Of a stretch of DNA of 64,000 nucleotides, positions 1 to 8,203 are shown in pieces. Positions within the stretch are counted from its first letter, which is position 1, and each line of letters begins with the position of its first letter. The translations under genes were made by a program, and so were the position numbers. The notes under the pieces are model-generated. The model saw nothing but the letters and a program-made list of their open reading frames with translations, was not told where the DNA came from and searched no databases. This stretch comes from Photobacterium malacitanum (GTDB lineage Bacteria > Pseudomonadota > Gammaproteobacteria > Enterobacterales > Vibrionaceae): contig NZ_FYAK01000013.1 of NCBI RefSeq assembly GCF_900185615.1, positions 1 through 64,000 of the forward strand. Direction: 5' to 3'.

Positions 1-289
1 GGCCTTCTATTTCAGCAGATTGAGGATATTCATCTTTATCGATCATGTTCTTATCAATGGAAAGATCCATCAATTTATGAACTTCATCTTCTTCCCATGT
101 TTGACAAAAAGTAGCAAGGTTTTGGCGAGCATTACCATCAAGGTAAAGTTCGTCACGGATCATTTGATAGATCACATTTGGTGCTTGTTCTTGCTGTGGT
201 AGCTTGGTAGTTGCCGCAACGTTATTAATCGCTTCTGAACCAAAGATTGGATCATTTTCAGATTGACGGTTTACTTCATGAAGAGCCAT
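1..289 (-). CDS. gadB: Glutamate decarboxylase, N-terminal part (cut by window edge)
   Basis: Only the first 96 residues lie in the window; the gene continues past the left edge. The visible part contains [15 protein letters not shown] and LMDLSIDKN, very close to the N-terminal region of bacterial GadA/GadB. The enzyme is PLP-dependent, cytoplasmic, and converts glutamate plus a proton to GABA and CO2. The PLP lysine and the pH-responsive C-terminus are outside the window. The start at 289 follows an AGGAAG ribosome binding site. It lies 15 nt after glsA and is third in gadC-glsA-gadB, so co-transcription is likely. Identity is very likely from the conserved N-terminus and the neighbours. 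Confidence 0.9.
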   Translation of the reverse strand, partial: MALHEVNRQSENDPIFGSEAINNVAATTKLPQQEQAPNVIYQMIRDELYLDGNARQNLATFCQTWEEDEVHKLMDLSIDKNMIDKDEYPQSAEIEG

Positions 290-304
290 AATTTTCTTCC
301 TACC

Positions 305-1258
305 TTAATGTTGCTTACTACTAAATAAGTTCCAAGCCATTGCTTGAGTTACATGTTTGATCATTTGTTGACCACGAACACTGTTGCCAAATTGATCTAG
401 TCGTGGTGAGAATGCAGCCAGTGCGCCAATGTTTGGAATAACCGTTAATAAACCACCGCCAACACCACTTTTACCCGGTAGACCAACATCATAAGCCCAG
501 TCACCCGAGGTGTCGTAAAGCCCTTCCATTGCCATCTCTGCAAGAATATGGGGTATGTTTTCGGCTTGAATCACTTGTTTACCTGAGCATGGGTTTTTAC
601 CGCCATTGGCGAGTGTTGCGCCAACAGTTGCTAGTTCAACCGCATTAAAGAGGGTTGAACATTGACGAGTATAAACATCACAAGCTTCAAGTGGCTCTGA
701 ATACATACGCCCCGATGACTCTAATAACAAGGCGATAGCACGGTTATGGGTATTGGTGGTTTGCTCTGACTGATTGACTTCATCAGAGAGCGCAATCTTG
801 CTATTTGCGAGCAAAGATTGAAAGTTTAAAATCTGCTGCCAGCGTTGCTCTTTATCTGTTGCTGTAACTAAACTCACCGTTGCCATTGCACCTGCATTGA
901 CGAGGGGAGTTAGGGGTTTACCTTGATGTAATTCAAGCGCCAAAACAGAATTGAATGGCATTCCCGTTGGCTCTGCACCGACTTTGCTGTGGAGTGCATC
1001 AGCACCTGACTGTTCAAGTACTAATCCAAGCGTCATAATTTTTGAAATTGATTCAATGGCAAATTTATAATCAGCATCTTGTAATTGAATAATCTCGCCA
1101 GTGACAGACACAAAGGCTAAGCCTGTAAGTTCTGATGGCACAGATGCAAGAAACGGAATATAGGAGGCATTTTCGCCATTCATATTTGTTTTTGCTTCAT
1201 TCAGCGCTTGCTGCATAATGACTGCAAGCTTTTCATTTTGTGGTGACATTTGGCGCAT
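305..1258 (-). CDS. glsA: Glutaminase A (acid-resistance type)
   Basis: Serine-dependent glutaminase with a beta-lactamase-like fold; hydrolyses glutamine to glutamate and ammonia. The 317 residues match the E. coli YbaS/YneH length (about 310). The Ser-x-x-Lys catalytic pair is seen at S70-I-S-K73, and conserved blocks NAGAMAT, DEVNQSEQT, CDVYTRQCS and LPGKSGVGGG follow in order. Between gadC and gadB it would supply both ammonia for proton consumption and glutamate for decarboxylation, as known for glutamine-dependent acid resistance. The start could be the fourth codon (1249): AAGGA lies 8 nt before that ATG, while the first ATG directly abuts it. Confidence 0.93.
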   Translation of the reverse strand: MRQMSPQNEKLAVIMQQALNEAKTNMNGENASYIPFLASVPSELTGLAFVSVTGEIIQLQDADYKFAIESISKIMTLGLVLEQSGADALHSKVGAEPTGMPFNSVLALELHQGKPLTPLVNAGAMATVSLVTATDKEQRWQQILNFQSLLANSKIALSDEVNQSEQTTNTHNRAIALLLESSGRMYSEPLEACDVYTRQCSTLFNAVELATVGATLANGGKNPCSGKQVIQAENIPHILAEMAMEGLYDTSGDWAYDVGLPGKSGVGGGLLTVIPNIGALAAFSPRLDQFGNSVRGQQMIKHVTQAMAWNLFSSKQH

Positions 1259-1267
1259 CCTTAACTC

Positions 1268-2794
1268 TTATTGATTCAATGTATGAGTTACTTTGTCTGA
1301 TGGATTAATAATACCTGGATGAACTTTTTCAATTTCCCAAGTAAATGGCGCAAAGTCAGTGACTGCTGGATCTTTCCAGTGCGGTTGACGGGCTTTGTAA
1401 ATAAATAATGGCACTGATACGAATATCACTGTTAGTACCACTAAGAAGCCAACATATTCTTCAGGGCTACCTACCGCAATTTGACTTGGCGGAATGAAAG
1501 AGAAGATAAACGCTAATAGTGAGCCAGAAAAACCGACACCAGCGATGATCCACATTCCCATATCACCACCAGGGATTTTGTACGGACGCGGACGATTAGG
1601 TTGGCTGTAACGTAAGTGAATCGCTGCAGCAAACATCAATAAGTACATGATGAGGTAAAGTACAACCGTTAATTGACTTAGAATTTGATAAGCGGCTTGA
1701 ACCGAAGGTAATACCACAAATACCACTGAAATAATGGTCACTAAAAACGCTTGTGCCATCATGATATGGGTTGCCATACCATTTTTGTTGGTGTACTGCC
1801 AAAAGCGCGGTAAATATCCCCCTTTAGCAACCACAAGTAATGCCGATGAAGGACCTGCAACCCAGCCAACAACCCCTGCAAGTACACCCAGTGCTAAACA
1901 AGCAGCCATAATTGGTGCTGCCCAACTGATGCCTGCCCAAGCAAACATATCATCATAAGCCACTAATAAACTTTGGGTTAAATTGATATCTTTTTGAGGA
2001 ATAACAAAAGCGATAGCTAGTGTGCCAAGTACGAAGACACATACCGTACCAATCGCAGCAATCGCAATTGCAATGGGGTAGTTACGTGGCGCGTCATCAA
2101 CTTCTTTAACGTGAATCGCGTTCATTTCCATGCCGGCATAGAACAAGAAGATACTTGCTGCTAAAACAACGTTATTAAAGTTAGAAAAGTCAGGAATAAT
2201 ATCGTGCCAAGAAAGTTGAATTTGCGGTGGACGACCAGAGAAGAATAGGTAGGAGAAACCTAAAACAATTAATACGATACCAGGAATAACTGTACCAATT
2301 AAACCGCCCCATTTAGCCACTTTAGAAAAGGCTGCGGTACCACGTAGTGCGATGAAAGTTGCAAGCCAATAAATGGCTAATACTATTCCCAGTACAAAGA
2401 ATTTATTTTGGGATAGTGCTTGGTCCCATGATTGATGAGGCCCCATAAATGCAAGAGAAACAGAGCCAAAAGTCAATGCGGTTGGAAACCAAACCGTCAC
2501 CTCAATCCATAACATAAAAATAGCAACTAATGCTAAACGAGGCCCAAAAGCTTCACCGACCCAGCGGAAGACACCGCCTTTTTCAGACCAACCCGTCGCA
2601 AGTTCAGCGGCTACCAGTGATACTGGAACTAGAAATACGATAGCAGCAAAAATATAATAGAAAATGGAACTCAATCCGTATTCTGCTTCTGCTGGAAGCC
2701 CCCGCAAACTCACGACTGCAACAATATTTAACATTGCGAGTGCGAAAATGCTAATTCCCTTTTTTTTCGCTTGAGTGTTATTTGTACTATTCAT
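1268..2794 (-). CDS. gadC: Glutamate/GABA antiporter
   Basis: APC-superfamily inner-membrane antiporter of 508 residues (E. coli GadC is 511), with about 12 hydrophobic segments. The N-terminal part carries NIVAVVSLRGLPAEAEYGLSS, shared with GadC, and a soluble C-terminal tail (about residues 470-508) resembles the C-plug that closes the transporter at neutral pH. It exchanges extracellular glutamate, and in E. coli also glutamine, for GABA. It is the first gene of the gadC-glsA-gadB series, 9 nt before glsA. A 19-bp imperfect dyad at 2857-2875 lies in its upstream region and could be an operator. Other amino-acid antiporters of the family are possible, but the neighbours decide for GadC. Confidence 0.92.
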   Translation of the reverse strand: MNSTNNTQAKKKGISIFALAMLNIVAVVSLRGLPAEAEYGLSSIFYYIFAAIVFLVPVSLVAAELATGWSEKGGVFRWVGEAFGPRLALVAIFMLWIEVTVWFPTALTFGSVSLAFMGPHQSWDQALSQNKFFVLGIVLAIYWLATFIALRGTAAFSKVAKWGGLIGTVIPGIVLIVLGFSYLFFSGRPPQIQLSWHDIIPDFSNFNNVVLAASIFLFYAGMEMNAIHVKEVDDAPRNYPIAIAIAAIGTVCVFVLGTLAIAFVIPQKDINLTQSLLVAYDDMFAWAGISWAAPIMAACLALGVLAGVVGWVAGPSSALLVVAKGGYLPRFWQYTNKNGMATHIMMAQAFLVTIISVVFVVLPSVQAAYQILSQLTVVLYLIMYLLMFAAAIHLRYSQPNRPRPYKIPGGDMGMWIIAGVGFSGSLLAFIFSFIPPSQIAVGSPEEYVGFLVVLTVIFVSVPLFIYKARQPHWKDPAVTDFAPFTWEIEKVHPGIINPSDKVTHTLNQ

Positions 2795-2856
2795 CGTTAA
2801 CCAACTTAATCATGAAATAGGTTTAAAATTATTGCTTTTATATTGGTGGTTGAATA

Positions 2857-2875
2857 ACAGAACAATTTGTACTGT
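2857..2875. promoter_or_regulatory. Imperfect inverted repeat upstream of gadC
   Basis: ACAG-n-ACA-nnn-TGT-n-CTGT, 19 bp, centred about 72 bp before the gadC start. Symmetric arms and location suggest an operator for a dimeric regulator of the acid-resistance genes. No regulator gene is adjacent, so the ligand is unknown. Confidence 0.3.
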
Positions 2876-3020
2876 TTTAGTAAATAAGTTTTATAAAAAT
2901 AGCACCAAGAGGTTGGTTGTTACATTCATAAAAAGCATTGCTTAAGTTGCATATATGCTTGTTGTAGTGGGTGTTTTTTTATGCTTTTAATTTGAATATT
3001 TAATCGTTGTGATAAATATT

Positions 3021-3039
3021 TTTCATGATTATCATCAGG
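3021..3039. promoter_or_regulatory. Possible Fur box
   Basis: Contains the symmetric core ATGATTATCAT (3025-3035), identical to the central 11 bp of the 19-bp Fur consensus. The flanks match poorly, about 13 of 19 in total. It lies about 90 bp before the gene at 3128. Confidence 0.25.
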
Positions 3040-3127
3040 AGATAGCGAGCGCGGAGATTGAGAATATTATTACGTTGAAAATTATGTAAAAATGAAATTC
3101 AACAGATTGATTTTTAGGGAACAACCA

Positions 3128-3451
3128 GTGAAATTTTTTTTCCAGCGTAATGAAACGGATTCAGAGATAAGAATCGAATTAAAAACGACGTCGTTTTATT
3201 TATTAGTGGCGATGATCGCAGGTTGGGTGGCAATCAGTTTTATTTTGCAATCAAATGAAGCTGGGTCAGTATTTTTGCCAGTATTAATTGGTTTTATAAT
3301 GTTGCGTTTCTTTGCTTTAGTTAAAGTGCAAAAAGAAGTGTTAGTGGCTATGCGTGATAAGAGATTAACTACTCAGGGCAGTAAATTCTCATTTAATAAT
3401 CCTTTTATTTATATTATTAAGAAAAAGGTACCGTCTGAGCCAGAAGCATAA
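3128..3451 (+). CDS. Small two-helix inner-membrane protein, unknown function
   Basis: I do not recognise this 107-residue protein. Two hydrophobic segments are visible (about residues 21-38 and 47-65), with a charged N-terminus and a Lys-rich C-terminal tail, so it is probably an inner-membrane protein with both ends in the cytoplasm. The GTG at 3128 is chosen because AGGGA ends 7 nt before it; the upstream in-frame ATG at 3092 has no ribosome binding site. It stands alone, converges on dapD and ends in a shared terminator. No function can be assigned. Confidence 0.6.
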   Translation: MKFFFQRNETDSEIRIELKTTSFYLLVAMIAGWVAISFILQSNEAGSVFLPVLIGFIMLRFFALVKVQKEVLVAMRDKRLTTQGSKFSFNNPFIYIIKKKVPSEPEA

Positions 3452-3459
3452 TTAAAAAC

Positions 3460-3497
3460 GGCCGTGATGTTAGTGGTTAAATAGTACCATCACGGCC
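3460..3497. terminator. Bidirectional terminator between the small membrane protein and dapD
   Basis: A perfect 10-bp stem GGCCGTGATG / CATCACGGCC with an 18-nt loop, flanked by A-rich sequence on the left. It sits between convergent genes. Confidence 0.7.
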
Positions 3498-3524
3498 AGT
3501 TACGATTATTGAGTAGCGCTAATA

Positions 3525-4556
3525 TTAGTTATTGCTATGCAGTTCGCTATTTAATTCAATCGCTGTTTTATTGGTTAAACATTCAATTTGTCCTGTCATT
3601 GAGTTGCGACGGAACAATAAATCAGCTTTGCCAGCAAGATCGCGTGCTTTTGCGGTCTCAACAGCTTTACCATCAGCATCTAACATTTGTACTTTTGAAC
3701 CTGCAGTTACATATAAACCTGATTCGATAGTACAACGATCACCTAATGGGAAACCAAGGCCAGCGTTAGCACCTAAGAGGCTGTTTTCACCAATTGATAC
3801 TACCACTTTACCGCCGCCAGATAATGTACCCATGATCGACGCACCGCCGCCAATATCAGAACCATTACCGACAACAACACCCGCAGAAATACGACCTTCA
3901 ACCATGCTTACGCCTGTCGTGCCGGCATTAAAGTTAATGAAACCTTCATGCATAACTGTGGTGCCTTCACCAACATGCGCACCTAAACGAACACGTGAGG
4001 TATCAGCAATACGCACCCCTGTTGGTACAACGTAATCTACCATTTTAGGGAACTTGTCAACGCAATCAACGGTGATAGTTTCGCCATTAAGACGCGCATC
4101 CATTTGGCGCTCAGCAAGCTCTGGTAAGTCGATAGGGCCCTGATTCGTCCATGCTATGTTGTGCAATAGACCAAAGATACCATCAAGAACTAAGCCATGA
4201 GGCTTAACTAAACGGTGTGAAATAAGTTGTAGCTTTAAGAAGCCTTCAGCAACTGATACTGGTGAGATATCTGTTTTTAGCATAACCATAACCAGCGGCT
4301 GTGAAGACAATGTCGCTTTGGCTGCAAATTGTGCACTTGTTTCATCGTTGGCATCTTCAAATGCTGATGCAATAGCTGCACATTGTTCAGGTGTTACTTC
4401 AATAGCTTGGTTACCACCACGGTAATCAACAATAGTGGCGATGTCTTTTACAAGTTGTTCTGATGGATGTAGCGTTGGGGTTGGAAAAAACGCTTCAATA
4501 ATTTTTCCATCACGATTTTTAGTCGCAGTACCTAGGGCAAGTGCAAAGCTAGACAT
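3525..4556 (-). CDS. dapD: 2,3,4,5-tetrahydropyridine-2,6-dicarboxylate N-succinyltransferase
   Basis: Transfers succinyl from succinyl-CoA to tetrahydrodipicolinate in the succinylase branch of lysine and diaminopimelate synthesis (cytoplasm, trimer). The 343 residues fit the long DapD form of Vibrio and Pseudomonas rather than the 274-residue E. coli form. A left-handed beta-helix region is visible at about residues 175-290 (VRLGAHVGEGTTVMHEGF, GVVVGNGSDIGGGASI, SLLGANAGLGFPLGD). The start at 4556 is chosen because GGAG and AGG precede it closely; the upstream in-frame ATG would place these motifs inside the gene. It is a single gene with a candidate promoter at 4687-4715. Confidence 0.95.
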   Translation of the reverse strand: MSSFALALGTATKNRDGKIIEAFFPTPTLHPSEQLVKDIATIVDYRGGNQAIEVTPEQCAAIASAFEDANDETSAQFAAKATLSSQPLVMVMLKTDISPVSVAEGFLKLQLISHRLVKPHGLVLDGIFGLLHNIAWTNQGPIDLPELAERQMDARLNGETITVDCVDKFPKMVDYVVPTGVRIADTSRVRLGAHVGEGTTVMHEGFINFNAGTTGVSMVEGRISAGVVVGNGSDIGGGASIMGTLSGGGKVVVSIGENSLLGANAGLGFPLGDRCTIESGLYVTAGSKVQMLDADGKAVETAKARDLAGKADLLFRRNSMTGQIECLTNKTAIELNSELHSNN

Positions 4557-4847
4557 GATTACCTGTTCTCCATTCAAATAAATATGATGCGATAATTAAA
4601 ATAATGACTTTACCAATAACATCAGACGAGTATTACGTCTTGAGCTAACAGGTGATTTACCGCCAATTAAAACCATCATAAAGACAGTTATAAAAATATA
4701 GAAGAGCTGAACCAATAATCAGCACAAAATGATGGTTTATTAACTAAAAATGGCGTTCATTAACGATATGAAGCCAGTTCATTTATAGATAAATAGATAA
4801 GGAAGGACCGCTATATGATGGTGTTATAGAAACTAAGATAAAAAAAA
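4557..4847. other. Intergenic region upstream of dapD
   Basis: AT-rich gap of about 290 nt between dapD and the terminator of yebG. It contains a candidate dapD promoter (4687-4715) and a small hairpin with AGACG/CGTCT arms near 4625-4641. I see no coding frame. Confidence 0.5.
4687..4715 (-). promoter_or_regulatory. Candidate sigma-70 promoter of dapD
   Basis: On the minus strand, TTGGTT and TATAAC are separated by 17 bp, about 130 nt before the dapD start. This is the best match to -35/-10 spacing in the gap. Confidence 0.35.
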
Positions 4848-4863
4848 CCTCCATTAGGAGGCT
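4841..4863 (-). terminator. Terminator of yebG
   Basis: On the minus strand, AGCCTCC-TAAT-GGAGGTT (one G-U pair) is followed by a run of T, 30 nt after the yebG stop. Confidence 0.85.
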
Positions 4864-4891
4864 TTCGACGACAAACTCAATAATATTAAAA

Positions 4892-5194
4892 TTATGCAGC
4901 GTCTTGCTGCTGCTCATCGGCAACAACTTCAGGCTTTACAGCTTTTGCTTTTGGTGCAGGCTTGGCTTTTTTAGCGCCAAGAGCAACTAAGACTTGTTCA
5001 CGCTTTTGCGCCAAGAACATTGATAGCTCTTCTTGCTTCGCTTCGTCTTCGAATAAATCACTTTCACTTAATAAAGCAAACATCTCATCTGCCATATCAA
5101 GCATTTTGTCATATGCATCGGCTTCGGATTTAGAGGTAAAAGTCATCTTTTCTTCCCCGTTGCGCTCTACTACATATTTGACGATAACAGCCAT
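4892..5194 (-). CDS. yebG: YebG-family SOS-induced protein
   Basis: Small YebG-family protein of 100 residues. The N-terminal MAVIVKYVVERNGEEKMTF and SEADAYDKMLDMADE match E. coli YebG, and the C-terminal third is rich in Lys, Ala and Pro. In E. coli the gene is DNA-damage inducible through LexA; the molecular role is not settled. The start at 5194 is preceded by GGAGAGG at 6 nt; the in-frame ATG two codons earlier lies inside that spacing. A LexA-box-like site at 5221-5236 lies just upstream, shared with the divergent glycosylase gene, and a terminator follows the stop. Confidence 0.92.
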   Translation of the reverse strand: MAVIVKYVVERNGEEKMTFTSKSEADAYDKMLDMADEMFALLSESDLFEDEAKQEELSMFLAQKREQVLVALGAKKAKPAPKAKAVKPEVVADEQQQDAA

Positions 5195-5220
5195 AGTCAT
5201 CCTCTCCTAAAATTTATTTA

Positions 5221-5236
5221 CTGGTCGCTTATACAG
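5221..5236. promoter_or_regulatory. LexA (SOS) box between yebG and a DNA glycosylase gene
   Basis: CTGGTCGCTTATACAG fits CTG-N10-CAG; the right half TATACAG is perfect and the left half is weaker. It is 27 bp upstream of yebG and 41 bp upstream of the chosen glycosylase start, so one box could repress both genes. Confidence 0.7.
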
Positions 5237-5276
5237 TAGTATGGTGAGTGAGTCTAGTGCTAAGCGTGTGAATGTG

Positions 5277-5963
5277 ATGACTCGAGAAAAATTTAACCAG
5301 ATTTATCATCGTGCTGTTGAAAGAAAGGGCGGTGAATCAAATTTAGAAAAATTACTCACAACCCCACTGAATAAAGAGCAATTGCGGTTAATTGCAGATC
5401 ATCGGTGGTTAGCTGAATTTACTCAAAAAGTGTTTCAATGTGGTATTCGATGGCAAGTTGTGCGTAATAAATGGCCGGCATTTGAAACTGCATTTTTTGA
5501 GTTTGATATTGAAAAAATGGGCTTGATGCCAACTGAAATGTGGGAACGAAAAGCGCAAGATCCAACGATTATTCGTGACTTGAAAAAGGTGATGACGATC
5601 CCTGAAAATGCCAATATGATCCATCGTGCTGCATTGGAGTATGGTTCATTTGCGGCAATGGTCGCAGACTGGCCTGAACAAGATATTGTAGGACTATGGT
5701 TATACCTTAAAAAGCACGGTTGCCGTTTAGGTGGTAAAACAGGCGCTTATAGTTTACGTGGGTTAGGTAAAGATACCTTTTTGTTTACTCAGGATGTAGA
5801 AGCTTATTTACGTCATACCGATGTTATTGATGGTGGTCGTGATACGCTAAAATCATTACGAGCAGCACAGAGTGCATTTAATGATTGGCAGCAACAATCT
5901 GGCCGATCGTTAGCTCAGATCAGCCAAATTATTGCATTCAGTGTTGGCGATAACCGCGTTTAA
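5277..5963 (+). CDS. DNA-3-methyladenine glycosylase I-like protein (long Tag-like branch)
   Basis: About 228 residues, related to the Tag/COG2818 family that excises 3-methyladenine from DNA in base excision repair. Visible blocks are HRWLAEFTQKVFQCGIRW, NANMIHRAALEYGSF, LWLYLKKHGCRLGG and FLFTQDVEAYLRHTDVIDGG. It is longer than E. coli Tag (187 residues), and I cannot see Tag's zinc-binding Cys/His set, so it belongs to a separate branch common in vibrios. The ATG at 5277 is preferred to 5241, which lies 5 bp after the LexA box and would leave no room for a leader. The divergent yebG and shared LexA box imply SOS control. Substrate is inferred from the family. Confidence 0.8.
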   Translation: MTREKFNQIYHRAVERKGGESNLEKLLTTPLNKEQLRLIADHRWLAEFTQKVFQCGIRWQVVRNKWPAFETAFFEFDIEKMGLMPTEMWERKAQDPTIIRDLKKVMTIPENANMIHRAALEYGSFAAMVADWPEQDIVGLWLYLKKHGCRLGGKTGAYSLRGLGKDTFLFTQDVEAYLRHTDVIDGGRDTLKSLRAAQSAFNDWQQQSGRSLAQISQIIAFSVGDNRV

Positions 5964-6847
5964 TCACATTGCCATTGTTGGCAAAATTCCAAGAATAACT
6001 TTAATAATGGACTTTGATATTTTTCTTGGTGATACAACAACCAATACTGGCGATTCATATCAAGTGGTAATGTTAGTATTGCAACTCGTTGCTCTTCAAC
6101 TGCATGGGTAATTGCTCGTTGAGATATGCAAGTGATGCCTAAGTCAGCACTAACGCAATTAATGATCGCCTCAGTGGTATTTAATTCAAATGAGGTGGTC
6201 CACTTATCTAATCGTGGTGAGATTCGATTAAGAAAAAACTCACGCGTTCCTGATCCTATTTCTCTTAATACCCATTCTGAATTTTCGAGATCCGATAGCT
6301 GTAAATTTTCAATTTTGGTTAACGGGTGCTGCGGATGACACGCGATCACCATTTGATCGCATAGCCATGGTTGGACAACCAAATCTGAGTGCTGAACTTT
6401 GCCTTCAACTAAACCTATATCTAATTCAAATTCCATTAATTTATGGCAGATTTGAGCCGTATTTGAGATAAATAATGTTTGGTCTCGATGCTGGGATTGA
6501 AGTCGAAAATCACGTAATAAGAAGGGAGTAACTTGATTTCCTACCGTGTCACTTGAACCGACTTTTAATTTTCCCGTAAGGGGACCGGCTTGATCAAATA
6601 AATTTTCAATGGCATTAGAACGGGCTAAAAGTTCATCGGCTAGCGGCAGTAGGCGCTTACCTTGTTCATTAATAATTAAACGATTATTGTTGCGATCAAA
6701 CAACTTATGATCAAGTTGCTTTTCTAATTCAGATAACGCCATGCTCACTGCAGGTTTTGAGAGAAATAATTTTTCAGCGGCAGCTGTAATGGTTTTTTCC
6801 TGTGCCACAGTAACAAAAACTTTAAGTTGTTTTAGTGCGATATTCAT
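5960..6847 (-). CDS. LysR-family transcriptional regulator
   Basis: 295-residue LysR-type regulator: winged helix-turn-helix at about residues 1-60 (LKVFVTVAQEKTITAAAEKL, FLSKPAVSMALSELEKQL) followed by a periplasmic-binding-protein-like effector domain to the end. The general pattern resembles YeiE/CysB-like LysR proteins. The start at 6847 follows GAGG at 5 nt; an in-frame ATG 13 codons upstream has no such site. It is divergent from the transporter at 7011 with a 163-bp gap, the usual arrangement for a LysR protein that controls its neighbour. The effector is unknown. The stop codon overlaps the end of the convergent glycosylase gene by 4 nt. Confidence 0.88.
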   Translation of the reverse strand: MNIALKQLKVFVTVAQEKTITAAAEKLFLSKPAVSMALSELEKQLDHKLFDRNNNRLIINEQGKRLLPLADELLARSNAIENLFDQAGPLTGKLKVGSSDTVGNQVTPFLLRDFRLQSQHRDQTLFISNTAQICHKLMEFELDIGLVEGKVQHSDLVVQPWLCDQMVIACHPQHPLTKIENLQLSDLENSEWVLREIGSGTREFFLNRISPRLDKWTTSFELNTTEAIINCVSADLGITCISQRAITHAVEEQRVAILTLPLDMNRQYWLLYHQEKYQSPLLKLFLEFCQQWQCD

Positions 6848-7010
6848 TATTACCTCATTAAAAGCACATGGTAAACCATGGCTCACACCAATCGTTAAGT
6901 TAATATTAACATCTATTTAAATATATTCAATTATCATAAATAAAGGTCGAGCGTTATACTGCAGTTAATGAGAATAATTCGCTATTGCTATCTAATGCGG
7001 AGAGAGAAAT

Positions 7011-8003
7011 ATGATTGCAACAACCAAAAGAAAATTGGCGGGCGCACCAACACCTATGGCTGGTTTAGCATTAGGTATTGGTAGTATTTTATGGTGCTGG
7101 GAGAATGGTGCTCAACTTCATGGTTATGGGCAAATAATTGGCGCAGCTATCGCAGCATTGATGTTACTCATTTTAATTGCTAAATTTTTAGTGCATCCAA
7201 AGTTGTTATGGGGCGATTTATCACATCACGTAGTGGGCAGTGTGGTACCCACATTTGCGATGGCACTGATGGTGGTATCAAAAGCGGTCAGTGTTTATGC
7301 TTCTATTACTATTGGCGTATATATTTGGTTATTTGCGGTTGGATTACATGTTATTTTCTTAAGTTTATTTTTATTCCACCGTGCGCGTGATTTTCATTTA
7401 CATCATATGGTTCCAAGTTGGTTTGTACCTCCTATTGGTATTATTGTCGCTGATGTTTCATTTCCAGGTGTTGCGGCATTACATCCACTTGCTTATGTAT
7501 TACTGATGTTCGGTATGTTTGCTTATGCGATCATGTTACCGATGATGATTTATCGGTTTATGTTCCGTAATGAAGTACCTGATGCTGCTAAACCAACCAT
7601 TGCGATTATGGCAGCGCCTGCAAGTTTATCATTAGCTGGTTATTTAACGATTACAGCAACGCCATCACCGGTGATTGTGGCTATTTTAGGTGGTATTGCA
7701 GTATTAATGACAGCGATTATTTATTTAGCATTTTTCCGTTTATTACGTTTGGATTTTAGTCCTGGTTATGCGGCATTTACCTTTCCAATGGCGATTGGTG
7801 CAACGGCACTATTTAAAACCGCCGCTTGGATGAAAAGTTATGGTTTTGATGCTCAATATGTCGCTCAAGTTCATGGTTTAGCTACAATTGAATTATATGT
7901 TGCCTCGGTCATTATTGGGTATGTAGCGCTTCGATATTTAGCTTTTTATCGTCCTGTGAGTCGATTGTTTCAACGCAGTGAAGTCTGCCCACAAAACATT
8001 TGA
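7011..8003 (+). CDS. TDT-family (TehA/SLAC1-like) transporter
   Basis: 330 residues with about ten hydrophobic segments and little else, typical of the tellurite-resistance/dicarboxylate transporter family, which includes TehA, SLAC1 anion channels and C4-dicarboxylate or sulfite exporters. Visible features are AGAPTPMAGLALGIGS at the N-terminus, VPSWFVPPIGIIVADVSFPG in the middle, and SPGYAAFTFPMAIGATALFK, where the pore phenylalanine of TehA-like channels is expected. GGAGAGAG lies shortly before the start. The divergent LysR gene probably controls it, and a strong terminator follows. Substrate is not evident. Confidence 0.82.
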   Translation: MIATTKRKLAGAPTPMAGLALGIGSILWCWENGAQLHGYGQIIGAAIAALMLLILIAKFLVHPKLLWGDLSHHVVGSVVPTFAMALMVVSKAVSVYASITIGVYIWLFAVGLHVIFLSLFLFHRARDFHLHHMVPSWFVPPIGIIVADVSFPGVAALHPLAYVLLMFGMFAYAIMLPMMIYRFMFRNEVPDAAKPTIAIMAAPASLSLAGYLTITATPSPVIVAILGGIAVLMTAIIYLAFFRLLRLDFSPGYAAFTFPMAIGATALFKTAAWMKSYGFDAQYVAQVHGLATIELYVASVIIGYVALRYLAFYRPVSRLFQRSEVCPQNI

Positions 8004-8062
8004 TAGCGATGGTGCCATAATTTCACGAGTGGATTGTGGTACTAATAAATGTTCCGTGTGTT

Positions 8063-8089
8063 GCCCAGCCAAATTGGTTGGGCTTTTTT
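8063..8089 (+). terminator. Terminator of the TDT transporter gene
   Basis: GCCCAGCC pairs with GGTTGGGC (one G-U) around a short AT-rich loop, followed by six T. Confidence 0.88.
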
Positions 8090-8203
8090 GTGGCTGTCTA
8101 CATATTGCGACGTTTAATGAATATTTTTAAGCTGTATTTATTTACAGTATCTCAGTGATGGTAGACAATTTAAGTCTCTATTTCTTTGCTGTGGAATATC
8201 TGC

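Larger units (their letters stand above)
2795..3127. other. Intergenic region upstream of gadC and of a small membrane-protein gene
   Basis: This 333-nt AT-rich gap lies between divergent genes and must carry the promoters for both. I see no coding frame of note. It contains the dyad at 2857-2875 and a Fur-box-like core at 3025-3035. A GC-richer patch at 3045-3058 precedes the plus-strand gene. No hairpin followed by a T-run was seen. Confidence 0.6.

Noticed and set aside
1596..1958. Frames overlapping gadC in other phases
   Set aside because: They are shadows of gadC without independent support.
3509..4035. Plus-strand open frames opposite dapD
   Set aside because: They are antisense to a clear dapD gene and have no homology-like pattern.
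5241..5276. Earlier ATG for the Tag-like glycosylase
   Set aside because: It lies 5 bp after the LexA box, leaving no space for a leader; the ATG at 5277 starts the family-like sequence.
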